Made by a program: the position numbers and the translations under genes. Positions 1-9,952 of a stretch of 64,000 bases of DNA are shown here, piece after piece. This DNA comes from a bacterium 1XD8-76. GTDB taxonomy: Bacteria; Bacillota; Clostridia; Lachnospirales; Lachnospiraceae. The DNA is taken from NCBI GenBank assembly GCA_003611955.1, contig RAZE01000003.1:62001-126000 (forward strand), read 5' to 3'. Every line of letters begins with the position of its first letter. Position 1 is the stretch's first letter. Under the pieces are notes generated by a model, which saw nothing but the letters and a program-made list of their open reading frames with translations, made no database searches and had not been told where the DNA came from.

Positions 1-1
1 A

Positions 2-523
<522 letters not shown>

Positions 524-550
524 GAAGCAGCGGAAAGGATATGTGAAAGA

Positions 551-588
551 GGGGCTGTCGGCTGATGCCGATTTCAGCCCCTGATTTT
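551..588 (+). terminator. Intrinsic terminator after the GH1 gene
   Basis: GGGGCTG at 551 pairs with CAGCCCC, and the inner TCGGC pairs with GCCGA, leaving a small bulge. A T-rich stretch (TGATTTTATT) follows. It would end the upstream sugar operon. Confidence 0.75.
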
Positions 589-590
589 AT

Positions 591-797
591 TCATATGTTG
601 CAGTGGCAGTGGGCCACTTTCGGCTGTTCTTCGGGTTGCTTTTCGGGAATGCCCAAAGCAGTCTCTGCGTCTTCATCAGCAATTATAAAAATGACGTCCT
701 GTATCTGAATGGATCGCAGATAGGAGAGGCAATCAGATGTGTTTGAATTTACTTCTAAAAAAGAACCGGGTGTATTGACAATTTTCTCAAAAAACAT
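591..797 (-). CDS. Small hypothetical protein (68 aa), doubtful
   Basis: This is a 68-codon open frame on the minus strand, tail-to-tail with the GH1 terminator. It starts at ATG 797, with only a weak GTGAG as ribosome binding site and an in-frame TGA a few codons upstream. The product has an acidic middle (IIADEDAETALG) and ends with CHCNI. I recognise no family. Composition does not look like an antisense shadow, since no gene lies opposite, but it may be a decayed fragment. The rest of the 513-base gap up to position 1036 holds the structured leader described separately. Confidence 0.3.
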   Translation of the reverse strand: MFFEKIVNTPGSFLEVNSNTSDCLSYLRSIQIQDVIFIIADEDAETALGIPEKQPEEQPKVAHCHCNI

Positions 798-873
798 ATA
801 ATAAACTCACAATACACCAACTCGTAAGTTAGTGATTTTTAAGACAGGGGATTCGAAAAATTGTTTGAATTGG

Positions 874-960
874 AAATTGCAAAACCTCCATGCAGGGTTT
901 GAGGACGATGCATGGAGGGAGACAGCTGATTAAGGCTGAAGTCCTCGAACTTTGCGATTT
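874..960 (+). ncRNA. Structured leader RNA with a predicted pseudoknot upstream of the MFS gene
   Basis: Four pairings can be read directly. Outer stem: 874-883 with 951-960, ten pairs with one G-U. Hairpin: 885-894 with 909-918, ten perfect pairs around a 14-base loop. Loop bases 897-906 pair with 941-950, ten pairs with one G-U, which crosses the hairpin and makes a pseudoknot. A small stem pairs 923-926 with 935-938. Almost every base from 874 to 960 is used, as in metabolite-binding leaders. It sits 77 bases before an efflux-type transporter. I cannot match it to a riboswitch class by eye; it could also be the remnant of a mobile element end. Confidence 0.5.
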
Positions 961-1036
961 GATTTTATAGAAGTGGGGAGCCGAACGGCTTCAAAGCATA
1001 TATCAATATCATAAGATCAAAGGAGCAAAGTAAAAG

Positions 1037-2335
1037 ATGAAAGAAACAATAAAAGAACTGAAGACATTTCTCATTTTATGGAGCACCCAGTCGCTCTCCC
1101 AGCTCGGAAGCACGATGACGAATTTTGCCCTGACGCTTTGGCTTTACCAGAAGACGGGTTCCGCGCTGCAGACGGCGCTTCTGTCGATCTGTTCCTACGC
1201 GCCCTATGTTCTGCTCAGTATTTTTGCGGGGGCACTCAGTGATCGGTGGGATAAGAAAAAGACGATGCTGTCCTGTGATACGTTTGCGGCGTGCTGTTCT
1301 GTGGCGGTTTTCGTGCTGCTGAAAACAGGAACTCTTATGCCGGTGCATCTCTATCTGCTGAATGCGGTGAACGGCCTGATGAACACGGTACAGCAGCCGG
1401 CGGGGGATGTGGCGATGACGTTGATCACACCCAGGGAATACTACCAGAAGACCAGCGGTCTGCGGTCCTTTTCCAATTCTCTGGTGACGATCTTAAACCC
1501 GGTGCTCGCCACGGCGCTGTTTGCCTTTGCGGGACTGGAGGCCGTGATCTATCTGGATCTTCTGACTTTTGCGGCGGCGTTTCTCACGCTGCTTTTTCTG
1601 GTGGAGATTCCTGCCGTCTCCGGGGAGATGCCGGAGAAAGAGCCGTTTTTGGCCACGGTTAAGACAGGTCTTGCGTACCTGGAGAAAAATCGCCTCATCC
1701 TCTGGCTGATTTTATTTTTAGCGGGGGTGAATCTGGTGGCGTCGGCTTTTGACGCGGTGCTTCCGGCGTTTGTGCTGCCCAGGGAGAACGGGGGAGAGAA
1801 GGTTCTGGGCGTTGTGACATCCTGCGCGGGGATAGCGATGCTAGTCGGGAGCCTGATCACCACGCTGCTTCCGGCGCCGAAAAACCGTATCCGTGTGATC
1901 TATATCACTATGCTGATCTCGTTGGGCACGGAAAATTTTTTGTTGGCGTTTACAAAAACACCTCTTCTGTGGTGCCTGGCACAGATCATCGGATGGCTTC
2001 TGGTGCCGGTCATGAGTGCGAATCTGGATGTGATACTGCGGACCTCGATCCCTGTGGATATGCAGGGGCGGGTGTACTCCTGCAGAAATACATTACAGTT
2101 TTTTACCATTCCCGTGGGGTTCTTCCTCGGTGGTTTTCTGGTGGATGAACTGTGCGAGCCGGTGATGGCGTCGGCTCCCGCCGGCGGGATGCTTAAGATG
2201 TGTTTCGGCAGCGGAAAGGGATCCGGGGCGGCGATGATGATGTTTATCCTCGGGATCATGGGGGTTGCGATCTGCCTGTATTTCGGAGGAGTTCTGCGGA
2301 GATACGCGTTTCTTGACAGAGCAGTCAAAATGTAA
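1037..2335 (+). CDS. MFS efflux transporter (MFS_3 / macrolide-efflux-like)
   Basis: This 432-residue integral membrane protein of the major facilitator superfamily probably exports a drug or metabolite by proton exchange. About twelve hydrophobic segments are visible. The loop between TM2 and TM3 has the motif GALSDRWDKKK, the MFS motif A equivalent, followed by a typical N-terminal half. The C-terminal half is linked by a polar stretch near residues 195-215. The start at ATG 1037 has AAGGAGCAAAG at good spacing. The closest familiar relatives are the MefA/EntS-type exporters. The gene lies alone between two hairpins; the structured leader at 874-960 suggests control by transcript structure. 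The substrate is unknown. Confidence 0.88.
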   Translation: MKETIKELKTFLILWSTQSLSQLGSTMTNFALTLWLYQKTGSALQTALLSICSYAPYVLLSIFAGALSDRWDKKKTMLSCDTFAACCSVAVFVLLKTGTLMPVHLYLLNAVNGLMNTVQQPAGDVAMTLITPREYYQKTSGLRSFSNSLVTILNPVLATALFAFAGLEAVIYLDLLTFAAAFLTLLFLVEIPAVSGEMPEKEPFLATVKTGLAYLEKNRLILWLILFLAGVNLVASAFDAVLPAFVLPRENGGEKVLGVVTSCAGIAMLVGSLITTLLPAPKNRIRVIYITMLISLGTENFLLAFTKTPLLWCLAQIIGWLLVPVMSANLDVILRTSIPVDMQGRVYSCRNTLQFFTIPVGFFLGGFLVDELCEPVMASAPAGGMLKMCFGSGKGSGAAMMMFILGIMGVAICLYFGGVLRRYAFLDRAVKM

Positions 2336-2381
2336 TATTGTAATTTTATGAATCAAAGCCGTGGGCGGGTGGAAGAGTAGT

Positions 2382-5225
2382 ATGGTAAATTTTGTCATTG
2401 CATTGGAGTGTTTCGGCATATGTTTGACAGTGGTGGCGCTGCTGCTTCTGCTAAACGGAGAGGGAGCGAAGGAACAGAAGCTGCTGATTATCATTATGTG
2501 CAGTTCCCTTGTACAGAATGTGGGCTATCTGCTGGAGCTGACTGCAACTGCGCTGGAGGCCGCGCTGGCGGCGATCACCGTGGAAAATGTGGGTTCCGCC
2601 TTTGTGCCGATCTGTTATTGCTGGTTTCTCTATCTCTACTGCTATATGAAGCCGCCGAAGATTCTTCTGCGGACGCTTGCGGCGGTCAGTTTCTTTGCCC
2701 TGCCCACGGTCTTTTTCAACTGGCAGGGCCTTTTTTACCGGGAAGTCCGCTGGGTGGCGGAGGCGGACGGGTTTTACCATGTGGATATCACCTACGGTCC
2801 GCTGTATGTGGTCTTTCTGCTCAGCCGCGTTATCATTCCCTACACTCTCTGTATCTATGTGCTGGTGCGGGCTGTCAGTGAACGCTCGGACCGACAGGTC
2901 AACCGTCAGTACTGGACGATTCTGGCGATCTCCACTCTGCCGGTCATCATGCTGGCCGCCTATGTCCTGAAACTGGTGAAGGTGTTTGATTTCACGCCGG
3001 TGACACTGACGATCTCCATGGCTCTGGTGGTCATAGTAATATGGAGCCGCCGCAACTATGATTTTCGTCATCTGGCAGCGGAGAAGATCCTGGAGGGAAT
3101 GGGGGACGGCGTGATCGTTGTGGATGACCATGACAGGCTTGTCAACTACAACAAAGCGGCGGCGAAAATCTTTACCAGCCTGCCCTCCCACAAGCTGGGG
3201 GAGAACATCCGGGTGCTGGAGGAGTTTCAGGAGGAGATCTTTCGCGAGGATGCGGTCAGGAGCCTTGCAATCAACGGGCGGGACTATGAGAGCCACAGCA
3301 AATATATTATAGATGAGAACGGGAAAAGGCTGGGATGCGTCATCCTGTTTCTGGATATGACCGATATCAAGACTTATATCGAGGAGATCAAACGAGTGCG
3401 GCTCCAGGCCGAGAAGGCCAATATTGCGAAAAGCGAGTTTCTTGCCAATATGTCCCATGAGATCCGCACTCCGATGAATGCGATCATCGGCCTGAACGAT
3501 ATTATCATGGAGAGCTGCGGGGATACGGAGATCTACGAGCATGCGAAGGATGTGCAGTCGGCGGCGAAAAATCTGCTGGCGATCATCAATGATATTCTCG
3601 ACCTGTCCAAGGTCGAGGCGGGCAAGATGGAGCTTGTGTATGCGGATTACTATATAAAGACCGTGGTGGACGAGATCATGGGCATGATGGATATGGCGGC
3701 CTCCCAGCGCGGACTGTTTTTGAGATACAGGTACGACGAGGACCTGCCCTGCCGCTACAGCGGTGACGAGGGGCGTATCAAGCAGATTCTGATCAATATC
3801 CTCAGCAACGCCATAAAATTCACAAGGAAGGGCTTTGTCCATGTGGAGATCACCGGGGAGCCCGGAAAGGATGCGGGAGAGGAACTGCTCACCTTCCGAG
3901 TGGAGGACACCGGCTGCGGCATACGGGAGGAGGATCTGGAAAAGATCTTCGAGGATTTCCGGCAGGTGGATTCCACGAAAAACAGGACCGTGGAGGGCAC
4001 GGGTCTGGGGCTTGCCATCGTGAAGCATCTGGTGAAACTGATGGGCGGGGACATCCGTGTGGAAAGCACCTACGGCAGAGGGACTGTTGTCACCATCACG
4101 ATCCCTCAGAAGGTCACGGACGGGCGGCCGATTTCGGAGATGCCGGAGATTTTGCAGGCGGAGCGGGATCGGGTGGACTTTTTCACGGCGCCCGGCGTAA
4201 AAGTGCTGGTTGTCGATGACAATGCGGTCAACCGCAAGGTGGCGAGAGGTTTTCTGAAGAACTACGACTTCGATCTGACCGAGGCCGAGAGCGGTCCGGA
4301 AGCGATCCGGCTTGCAGAGGAGACGGCCTACGATATTATCTTTATGGACCACATGATGCCCGGTATGGACGGCATCGAGGCGGCGGAGATCATCCGCACA
4401 GACTGCGGCCAGAACGGGCTGGCTCCCGCCATGATCGCGCTGACTGCCAACGCGATGGCGGGCATGCGGGAACATTTTTTACAGTGCGGCTTTCAGGATT
4501 TTATCGCCAAACCTCTCGACAGAAGAGAGTTGAACCATCTTTTGCTGCGGTGGGTGCCCGAGGAGTGCAGGAAGAGCAGAGAGGGCGGGGAGGACCAGAA
4601 ACTCATTGATCCGGCGGCCTTTCCGATCGACGGGATCGATATGGACGCGGCGATGCGGTACTATTCCGGCGATGCGGACGGGTTCGCCGATCTGCTGGAG
4701 ATCTATCACGTGGACGGGAAACGCAAGGTGACGCTTCTGCGGGAGCTGGCAGGGACGGACAGGGAGCGGTATCAGATAGAGGTGCATGGGTTAAAGAGCG
4801 CTTCCGCGGGCATCGGGGCGATGGAGGTCTCCGCCATGGCCAGGGAGCAGGAGAATGCTGCAGCGCAGGGCGACGAGGCGTTTATAGCGGAGAAGTTCCC
4901 GCTGCTGTTGGAGGCCTACGAGACGCTTCTGGCAAATATCGGGAGATTTCTGGAGGAGCGGAGACAGAAGGACGCCGTGGGAGAAAGGCTGCCCCGCCTG
5001 TCTTTGGAAGAACTGCGGGAACAGACGGCGAAAGCCCTGGACGAACTGGAGCACTTCCGGTCGGCGGAGTGCGCGGGACGGGTGGAAGATATGCTGGCCC
5101 ATGAACTGCCGGAGGAGGCGGAAAAGCGCCTTTCGCAGATACGGGAACAGCTGAAATTATATGAGGACGACAATGCGGAGGAGCTGCTGCGTCAGCTTCT
5201 GGGCATACTGGAGAAGGAGGAATAG
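2382..5225 (+). CDS. Hybrid sensor histidine kinase with receiver and Hpt domains
   Basis: This 947-residue membrane-bound phosphorelay kinase has, in order: an N-terminal seven-TM sensor region (about residues 1-215, of the 7TM-HisK type); a PAS domain (about 230-345); a HisKA dimerisation domain with phospho-accepting His359 in NMSHEIRTPMNAI; an HATPase domain with N, G1 and G2 boxes (VEDTGCGI and GTGLGLAIV); a receiver with Asp656 in FMDHMMPGMDG; and an Hpt domain with His802 in VHGLKSASAGIG. A charged tail follows. I prefer ATG 2382 to the upstream GTG 2361, because conserved hydrophobic sequence begins there. No DNA-binding output domain is present. The partner is the single-domain receiver encoded six bases downstream. 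The signal sensed is unknown. Confidence 0.93.
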   Translation: MVNFVIALECFGICLTVVALLLLLNGEGAKEQKLLIIIMCSSLVQNVGYLLELTATALEAALAAITVENVGSAFVPICYCWFLYLYCYMKPPKILLRTLAAVSFFALPTVFFNWQGLFYREVRWVAEADGFYHVDITYGPLYVVFLLSRVIIPYTLCIYVLVRAVSERSDRQVNRQYWTILAISTLPVIMLAAYVLKLVKVFDFTPVTLTISMALVVIVIWSRRNYDFRHLAAEKILEGMGDGVIVVDDHDRLVNYNKAAAKIFTSLPSHKLGENIRVLEEFQEEIFREDAVRSLAINGRDYESHSKYIIDENGKRLGCVILFLDMTDIKTYIEEIKRVRLQAEKANIAKSEFLANMSHEIRTPMNAIIGLNDIIMESCGDTEIYEHAKDVQSAAKNLLAIINDILDLSKVEAGKMELVYADYYIKTVVDEIMGMMDMAASQRGLFLRYRYDEDLPCRYSGDEGRIKQILINILSNAIKFTRKGFVHVEITGEPGKDAGEELLTFRVEDTGCGIREEDLEKIFEDFRQVDSTKNRTVEGTGLGLAIVKHLVKLMGGDIRVESTYGRGTVVTITIPQKVTDGRPISEMPEILQAERDRVDFFTAPGVKVLVVDDNAVNRKVARGFLKNYDFDLTEAESGPEAIRLAEETAYDIIFMDHMMPGMDGIEAAEIIRTDCGQNGLAPAMIALTANAMAGMREHFLQCGFQDFIAKPLDRRELNHLLLRWVPEECRKSREGGEDQKLIDPAAFPIDGIDMDAAMRYYSGDADGFADLLEIYHVDGKRKVTLLRELAGTDRERYQIEVHGLKSASAGIGAMEVSAMAREQENAAAQGDEAFIAEKFPLLLEAYETLLANIGRFLEERRQKDAVGERLPRLSLEELREQTAKALDELEHFRSAECAGRVEDMLAHELPEEAEKRLSQIREQLKLYEDDNAEELLRQLLGILEKEE

Positions 5226-5230
5226 GACAA

Positions 5231-5692
5231 ATGGGGCAGATCGAAGACGATATTTTAGAGGGATCGCGGAAACGTATTCTGGCGGTGGACGATACGGCGA
5301 TCGTCCTGACGAGGATAGCGGACACTCTGCGGAATGATTACGAGGTGGTCACGGTCAATTCAGGGGCCAGAGCCCTGAAATACCTGAGTCAGGAAAGGCC
5401 GGACCTTATCCTGCTGGATATTCAGATGCCGACCAAGGACGGCATCGAGACGCTGCGGGAGATGCGCTCCAGAGGATTTCATGATATTCCGGTGATCATG
5501 CTGACGGGCATGGAGAGCAAGAGCTATGTGCTGGAGAGCGCCAAACTGGGAATCTGCGATTACATATTAAAACCCTTTTCCTCCGAGGATCTGCTCAGCA
5601 GGATCAGACGGGTTTTAGAGCCGGATCAGAATAAATTCGGAAAGGACCTGGAGGATTTTGAGAAGCACTGTAAAGAGGACGGTAGAAGATGA
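5231..5692 (+). CDS. Stand-alone response regulator receiver
   Basis: This 153-residue CheY-like protein is made only of a receiver domain. Acidic pocket residues lie in LAVDDT, the phospho-acceptor is Asp63 in LLDIQMPTKDG, the Thr is in MLTG and the Lys in ILKPFS. A short charged tail (about residues 130-153) has no recognisable output domain. Its ribosome binding site GGAGAAGGAGGA lies in the last codons of the kinase gene, so the two are translated together. The pair is a phosphorelay whose final output must be a protein-protein contact or another regulator elsewhere. The next gene has its own strong promoter, so it need not belong to this operon. Confidence 0.92.
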   Translation: MGQIEDDILEGSRKRILAVDDTAIVLTRIADTLRNDYEVVTVNSGARALKYLSQERPDLILLDIQMPTKDGIETLREMRSRGFHDIPVIMLTGMESKSYVLESAKLGICDYILKPFSSEDLLSRIRRVLEPDQNKFGKDLEDFEKHCKEDGRR

Positions 5693-5722
5693 GAAAGTGC
5701 CCGCAATTTTGCCCGGTCTGTC

Positions 5723-5752
5723 TTGACAGTGTCCGGGGGGGCGGGATATAAT
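5723..5752 (+). promoter_or_regulatory. Sigma-A promoter of the surface-protein gene
   Basis: TTGACA at 5723-5728 and TATAAT at 5747-5752 both match consensus exactly, with an 18-base spacer rich in G. An imperfect hairpin (CCCGG/CCGGG, 5712-5738) overlaps the -35 element. Confidence 0.85.
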
Positions 5753-5791
5753 TATTCCATGTAAATTCGATCAGAGGGGGGAATGATCCTG

Positions 5792-8700
5792 ATGAAAAAA
5801 TTTGGAAAAAGAATATTTGGCGTCACTATACTTTTTTTGATGATGGTCCTGGCAATAGGGACAATGGTGACCTCTGCGGAGGAGAGGAGCAATCCGTATT
5901 CTCTGACCATTAAAAAGGTGTTTGCTGTGGATAAAATGACTCCTGAGGCTTTGGTGGAGGCCCAAAAATTGACCTATAACTTCCGTGTGGAGGCGCAGAT
6001 CAAGAAAGGCGGGGAGAATGAATATGAGTCCGTCGTGAAGAATGTGAAGATTCCGGATGCAAATGGGAATTGGGAGGTGGAGGTACCTTTTGAAACTGCA
6101 TTTAAAATCAGTGTGATCGAGCAGACTGACAACGGTGAAGGAAACGACTATGATGTGGTAGAAACGGTCTGCAAGAGTTCCATGCATGTGGGTGCTTCCC
6201 AGGCTTCGGTCAATATCGGCAAAGACGGGGGTGAGATTGAGGTTACGCGCCCGGCGGATGTGCCCGATGTGACTTTTCGGCTTACCAGAAAAACCAGCGA
6301 TGGAGGAAGCGAAATCGTCGGTGCAGATGTTGTTGTTAAGGCCGGAGAGACAATAAAACTTGGTGATGGGCTGCCCAAAGGGGAATATACGATCACCAAG
6401 CTGCACTCCGAGGACGGATTCCATGTTCTTGTAGGAGGCAGAAGTTTTGAAGTGGTTCCGTATACGGATTCGAGCGGCAAGATACGGGCGGAGGGTGAGG
6501 TACACATCAACGGCAGTGACAGCCAGCTGTTGATCACTGCACCGCCTCAGGAGGGAAGTGTCCCGCGAACTCACTACTACCATATTTCGGGACCGGAAAT
6601 CAGAGACCTTGTCCTGAAATCCGGTGAGACCGGCATGGCGGAGCATTTGACGGAGGGCACTTACACCATCAGCGTGTCCGAGACATACAGCGGGGTAAAA
6701 GGGTATACGGCAAAGTTCCCTGAGACAAAGGAAGAAAAAAAGTCAGGAAAATATAATGTAATATATTATACGCCAAACGGAGGCTCTAAGCAGATAATAG
6801 TAGGAGGAGACTATATTGACAATCTGACTTACGGCCCGCTGTATGATGCGAATTTGAAAGTGATGTCCTCAACGGTTACATACAGGTTCCGATACGGGGC
6901 GATTGATCCGACAGTGGATTCATCAAGGCCTCAAATGTGGAGTATGAAGGCGTATGCAAAGGGGAATGAGAGAGACAAACCGGTAAATCTGGCAGGCAAA
7001 GATATTGTAAAGAAGCCGTATAATAAAAGAATATCTGTAGGGACAAGGGAAGTCAGCGATTCCGCGGCAAAGTACCTTGGCGTTTCCTGGACGGAATATA
7101 CGGTAAAAGAGACGGAATTGGAGGTCACAAGTCCCAGCACAAAAGGCGAAAGGGTGGAGATAGATGATCGCGGCTGGATCATGCTCAGTAAAGCGGAAGA
7201 CTCCAATGATCCGGACAAAATGGTGACCTATTATTATACGATCACTGATTCCAACAACAAGAAAATCGAAGGGTTTACCGTCACTGACGAAAATGATAAT
7301 CCAATCAATGTGCCGACGAACGAGGATGGTACCACAGTGACGCTCAAAGCCGGACAGAAAGTGAAGATCAGCGGTCTGCACAAGGGAAATTTTTACATCA
7401 AAGAGACGATTAAGCCGTTAGAACCGAAGGGATTCCGGGTTGAATTGAAAGATACGGAGAAATCTGTGACAAGTACGGGCGGTTATATCGTGATTGAGAT
7501 TCTTGACACTCGATCGGTGAATATCCGCAGACCGGGAGATCCAACGGAAGACGGCGGTCGGGTGTACACTTATAATATCTACAAATTTGGATCGAATGAA
7601 CTTGTCAAAACAATTAAACTCAAATCCGGAGAAAGCACGACTGTGCAGGGGCAGACAGGTTCTATGCTGCCTCCCGGAAAATACGAAATCAGAGCGATGG
7701 ACGATCAGATCGTCGGTTTTGATGTGGCATTCAGTGACAGCAGCAGTCTGACTTCGGATTATATCAAAGAGGCGACTGTGACCTTCACGAACCGCATTGA
7801 CAAGGTGGAGGCATCTTACCATGTGATTCACGAGTATTATCTGAAGGAGAAGAAACCGGATGGCAGTGTTTCATATACATTTGAGGGTTCTTCACCTGTC
7901 TATACAAAGAACTGTGATGGGAAGCATGATGATAAAGCGGGGCATTTCGCGGAGGACGTTCACCTGCAGGATGTGCATGACGGGCACACATATACCCATA
8001 TTGAGACGGACGGCGATGCCTACGGAAAGGTGGTCTCCTGGACAACAGGAGATGCGGAGAAGGAGGTGCCGTTGGAGGCAGGTAAGGATATTGTCTATAA
8101 CGGCCCGTATATGAATGACTGGAGAGGCAAAAATGAGGAAGGCACTTATCATTATGCCTATAAACCTTTGACCAATTTAAATTTCGCCACAGCGCTTCCC
8201 CATTCGGAGGCGGATAAGCAGGGGGCACAGATCATCATCCTGCGTTATGTGAGGGAGGAGACACCGGAAGAACGCGGAAAGTATAATATAATCCATGTGT
8301 ATTACCGGCGAACCAGCGAGGGAGACAAATGGGATGGGACCAGTGCTCTGGAAACAGTTGATGTCGGCCGCCTGACCAATGAGAACCGGTACAAGACCTA
8401 CAATGCGGACGGTGTGGAGAAAGTACTGCGGTTTACGCCTAAAAATGAAAATGTGGAGTACCCTTATGTCTATGACGGCGCCGCTTACGGGCGGATCGTT
8501 GATTCTGATAATGGAGACGCTTACGACGGTGAAGGCGTTGCCGGCGAGGGGAAAGAGTACAGGAAAGATGACACCATGACCAGCGTCAAGGCGACGGGGG
8601 AAGGGGATCAGATCATTATTCTGCGCTACTATCGGGGCGGCGCCTATAATGTGGTTCACGAGTACTACTACCGTGAGGCGGCAAATTCCGGAGAAGATTC

Positions 8701-9853
8701 CGGCGAATCAAGTGAGGGTACCGAGGAAACGCCGGGGGGAGGAGCAGATCCGGGAGACGGCGGTACGACGCGGACAGGGGAAAACAGTGTTTCCGCCAAC
8801 GATCCCGCAGAGAACGTTGAGACCGCTTCCGAGGGGGTGCTGACACCGGAGGGTGACGCCGATGGGAAAGAAGATTCCTCAGGGGAGGTACAGGTTTTGG
8901 CGGCCGGAACGAAGACGAACGCAAGCGGGAGTGATGTTTCCGGCAATGATCCGTCAGATTCCGAGAGCGGTGAAAGAGAAGATGTGATACAGGGAGGAGA
9001 GAACGATATTTCTGGCAATGATCCGCCCGGGGCCGATGAGGACAGCGATATGTCCGCTGAGAATACGGTGGCCGGTTCGGAGAATGTATTAGACGAGGAG
9101 ATGGAGTTTGCTTTCTACAGCGATGACATTCAGACGCTGGAGGGCGGAAATGAAGGCTTCAACGGCACTCTGGAGGACTCCGATGGATATACCTATGAGT
9201 TTGAGGGGAAGAGAGCGATCGTTCCCTATTCAGATAAGCTGGAGTCATGGCATTACGCCGAAAATGTGACGAAGGAGAAGATATTCCAGCCCGCCGGAAG
9301 CGAACAGTATACCTACGTTTACAAAGATGCCGTCTACGGTTATCTGGATGAAACGACGGGCCTCTATGAGGTTGCACCCTATAAGACGGGCGCGGAGGCT
9401 ACCGCACAAAAGGATGAGATCATCATTCTGCGCTACATCCGTGGAGAAGGTGTCAAAGAGCCGGAAATTCCGGAGACTCCGGAACAACCCGATCCTCCCG
9501 GAGGCGGAGGAGGCGGCGGAGGGGGACACGATCCCGATCCGACACCGCCGCCCGTAGAGCCGGAGATACCGGAAGAGCCGGAGCTGCCCACGGAGCTCCC
9601 TGATCCCAACGATCCGGACAGTCCGGACAGGATCACGATACTGGAGGACGGTGTGCCCAGAACCTATGTGAAGGTGTGGGACCCCGATATACTGCAGTGG
9701 ATATACATTCCGGAGGAGGAGGTTCCCCTGTGGGGAAGTGTTCCCGCAACCGGGGATGAGAGCGGACACGGCTTCTGGATGGTGCTGGCAGCCGCAGCGG
9801 TGTGCGGTGCGGTTTCGCTGAAATTAACGCCGCAAAAGAAAAAAGATTTCTGA
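5792..9853 (+). CDS. Sortase-anchored repeat-containing surface protein
   Basis: This 1353-residue secreted cell-wall protein starts at ATG 5792, which sits about ten bases after GAGGGGG; the ATG at 5783 is too close. Residues 1-30 form a signal peptide (KKFGKR, hydrophobic core, TSAEE). The body has SpaA/prealbumin-like beta-rich modules. Three related modules follow, starting at residues 676 (YHVIHEYY), 831 (YNIIHVYY) and 952 (YNVVHEYY), each ending in IIILRYxR. The third carries a low-complexity acidic insert with SGNDP repeats. A Gly-rich and Pro-rich linker (PPGGGGGGGGGHDPDP) precedes the sorting signal VPATG (1317-1321), a hydrophobic segment and a KKK tail. VPATG is a variant of LPxTG. 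A role in adhesion or wall architecture is inferred; no ligand can be named. Confidence 0.9.
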   Translation: MKKFGKRIFGVTILFLMMVLAIGTMVTSAEERSNPYSLTIKKVFAVDKMTPEALVEAQKLTYNFRVEAQIKKGGENEYESVVKNVKIPDANGNWEVEVPFETAFKISVIEQTDNGEGNDYDVVETVCKSSMHVGASQASVNIGKDGGEIEVTRPADVPDVTFRLTRKTSDGGSEIVGADVVVKAGETIKLGDGLPKGEYTITKLHSEDGFHVLVGGRSFEVVPYTDSSGKIRAEGEVHINGSDSQLLITAPPQEGSVPRTHYYHISGPEIRDLVLKSGETGMAEHLTEGTYTISVSETYSGVKGYTAKFPETKEEKKSGKYNVIYYTPNGGSKQIIVGGDYIDNLTYGPLYDANLKVMSSTVTYRFRYGAIDPTVDSSRPQMWSMKAYAKGNERDKPVNLAGKDIVKKPYNKRISVGTREVSDSAAKYLGVSWTEYTVKETELEVTSPSTKGERVEIDDRGWIMLSKAEDSNDPDKMVTYYYTITDSNNKKIEGFTVTDENDNPINVPTNEDGTTVTLKAGQKVKISGLHKGNFYIKETIKPLEPKGFRVELKDTEKSVTSTGGYIVIEILDTRSVNIRRPGDPTEDGGRVYTYNIYKFGSNELVKTIKLKSGESTTVQGQTGSMLPPGKYEIRAMDDQIVGFDVAFSDSSSLTSDYIKEATVTFTNRIDKVEASYHVIHEYYLKEKKPDGSVSYTFEGSSPVYTKNCDGKHDDKAGHFAEDVHLQDVHDGHTYTHIETDGDAYGKVVSWTTGDAEKEVPLEAGKDIVYNGPYMNDWRGKNEEGTYHYAYKPLTNLNFATALPHSEADKQGAQIIILRYVREETPEERGKYNIIHVYYRRTSEGDKWDGTSALETVDVGRLTNENRYKTYNADGVEKVLRFTPKNENVEYPYVYDGAAYGRIVDSDNGDAYDGEGVAGEGKEYRKDDTMTSVKATGEGDQIIILRYYRGGAYNVVHEYYYREAANSGEDSGESSEGTEETPGGGADPGDGGTTRTGENSVSANDPAENVETASEGVLTPEGDADGKEDSSGEVQVLAAGTKTNASGSDVSGNDPSDSESGEREDVIQGGENDISGNDPPGADEDSDMSAENTVAGSENVLDEEMEFAFYSDDIQTLEGGNEGFNGTLEDSDGYTYEFEGKRAIVPYSDKLESWHYAENVTKEKIFQPAGSEQYTYVYKDAVYGYLDETTGLYEVAPYKTGAEATAQKDEIIILRYIRGEGVKEPEIPETPEQPDPPGGGGGGGGGHDPDPTPPPVEPEIPEEPELPTELPDPNDPDSPDRITILEDGVPRTYVKVWDPDILQWIYIPEEEVPLWGSVPATGDESGHGFWMVLAAAAVCGAVSLKLTPQKKKDF

Positions 9854-9867
9854 TAATTTCTGATAAG

Positions 9868-9908
9868 AAAGAATGGCCCGTTTCCCGGATGGAGGCGGGC
9901 CATTCTTT
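9868..9908 (+). terminator. Terminator hairpin after the surface-protein gene
   Basis: Thirteen perfect pairs join 9868-9880 (AAAGAATGGCCCG) to 9896-9908, around a 15-base loop. Only three T follow on the plus strand, but the hairpin is strong and symmetric. Confidence 0.7.
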
Positions 9909-9952
9909 GGAGCTGTAAGAAAAAGGAGCGGGAGTGATGGAGATTTTGGATC

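Noticed and set aside
524-1036. tRNA or complete transposon end in the gap
   Set aside because: No cloverleaf and no conserved tRNA boxes; the paired segments fit a leader RNA better.
2451-4475. Open frame of 674 codons on the minus strand
   Set aside because: Antisense shadow of the hybrid kinase gene; His-rich, low-complexity product without a start site.
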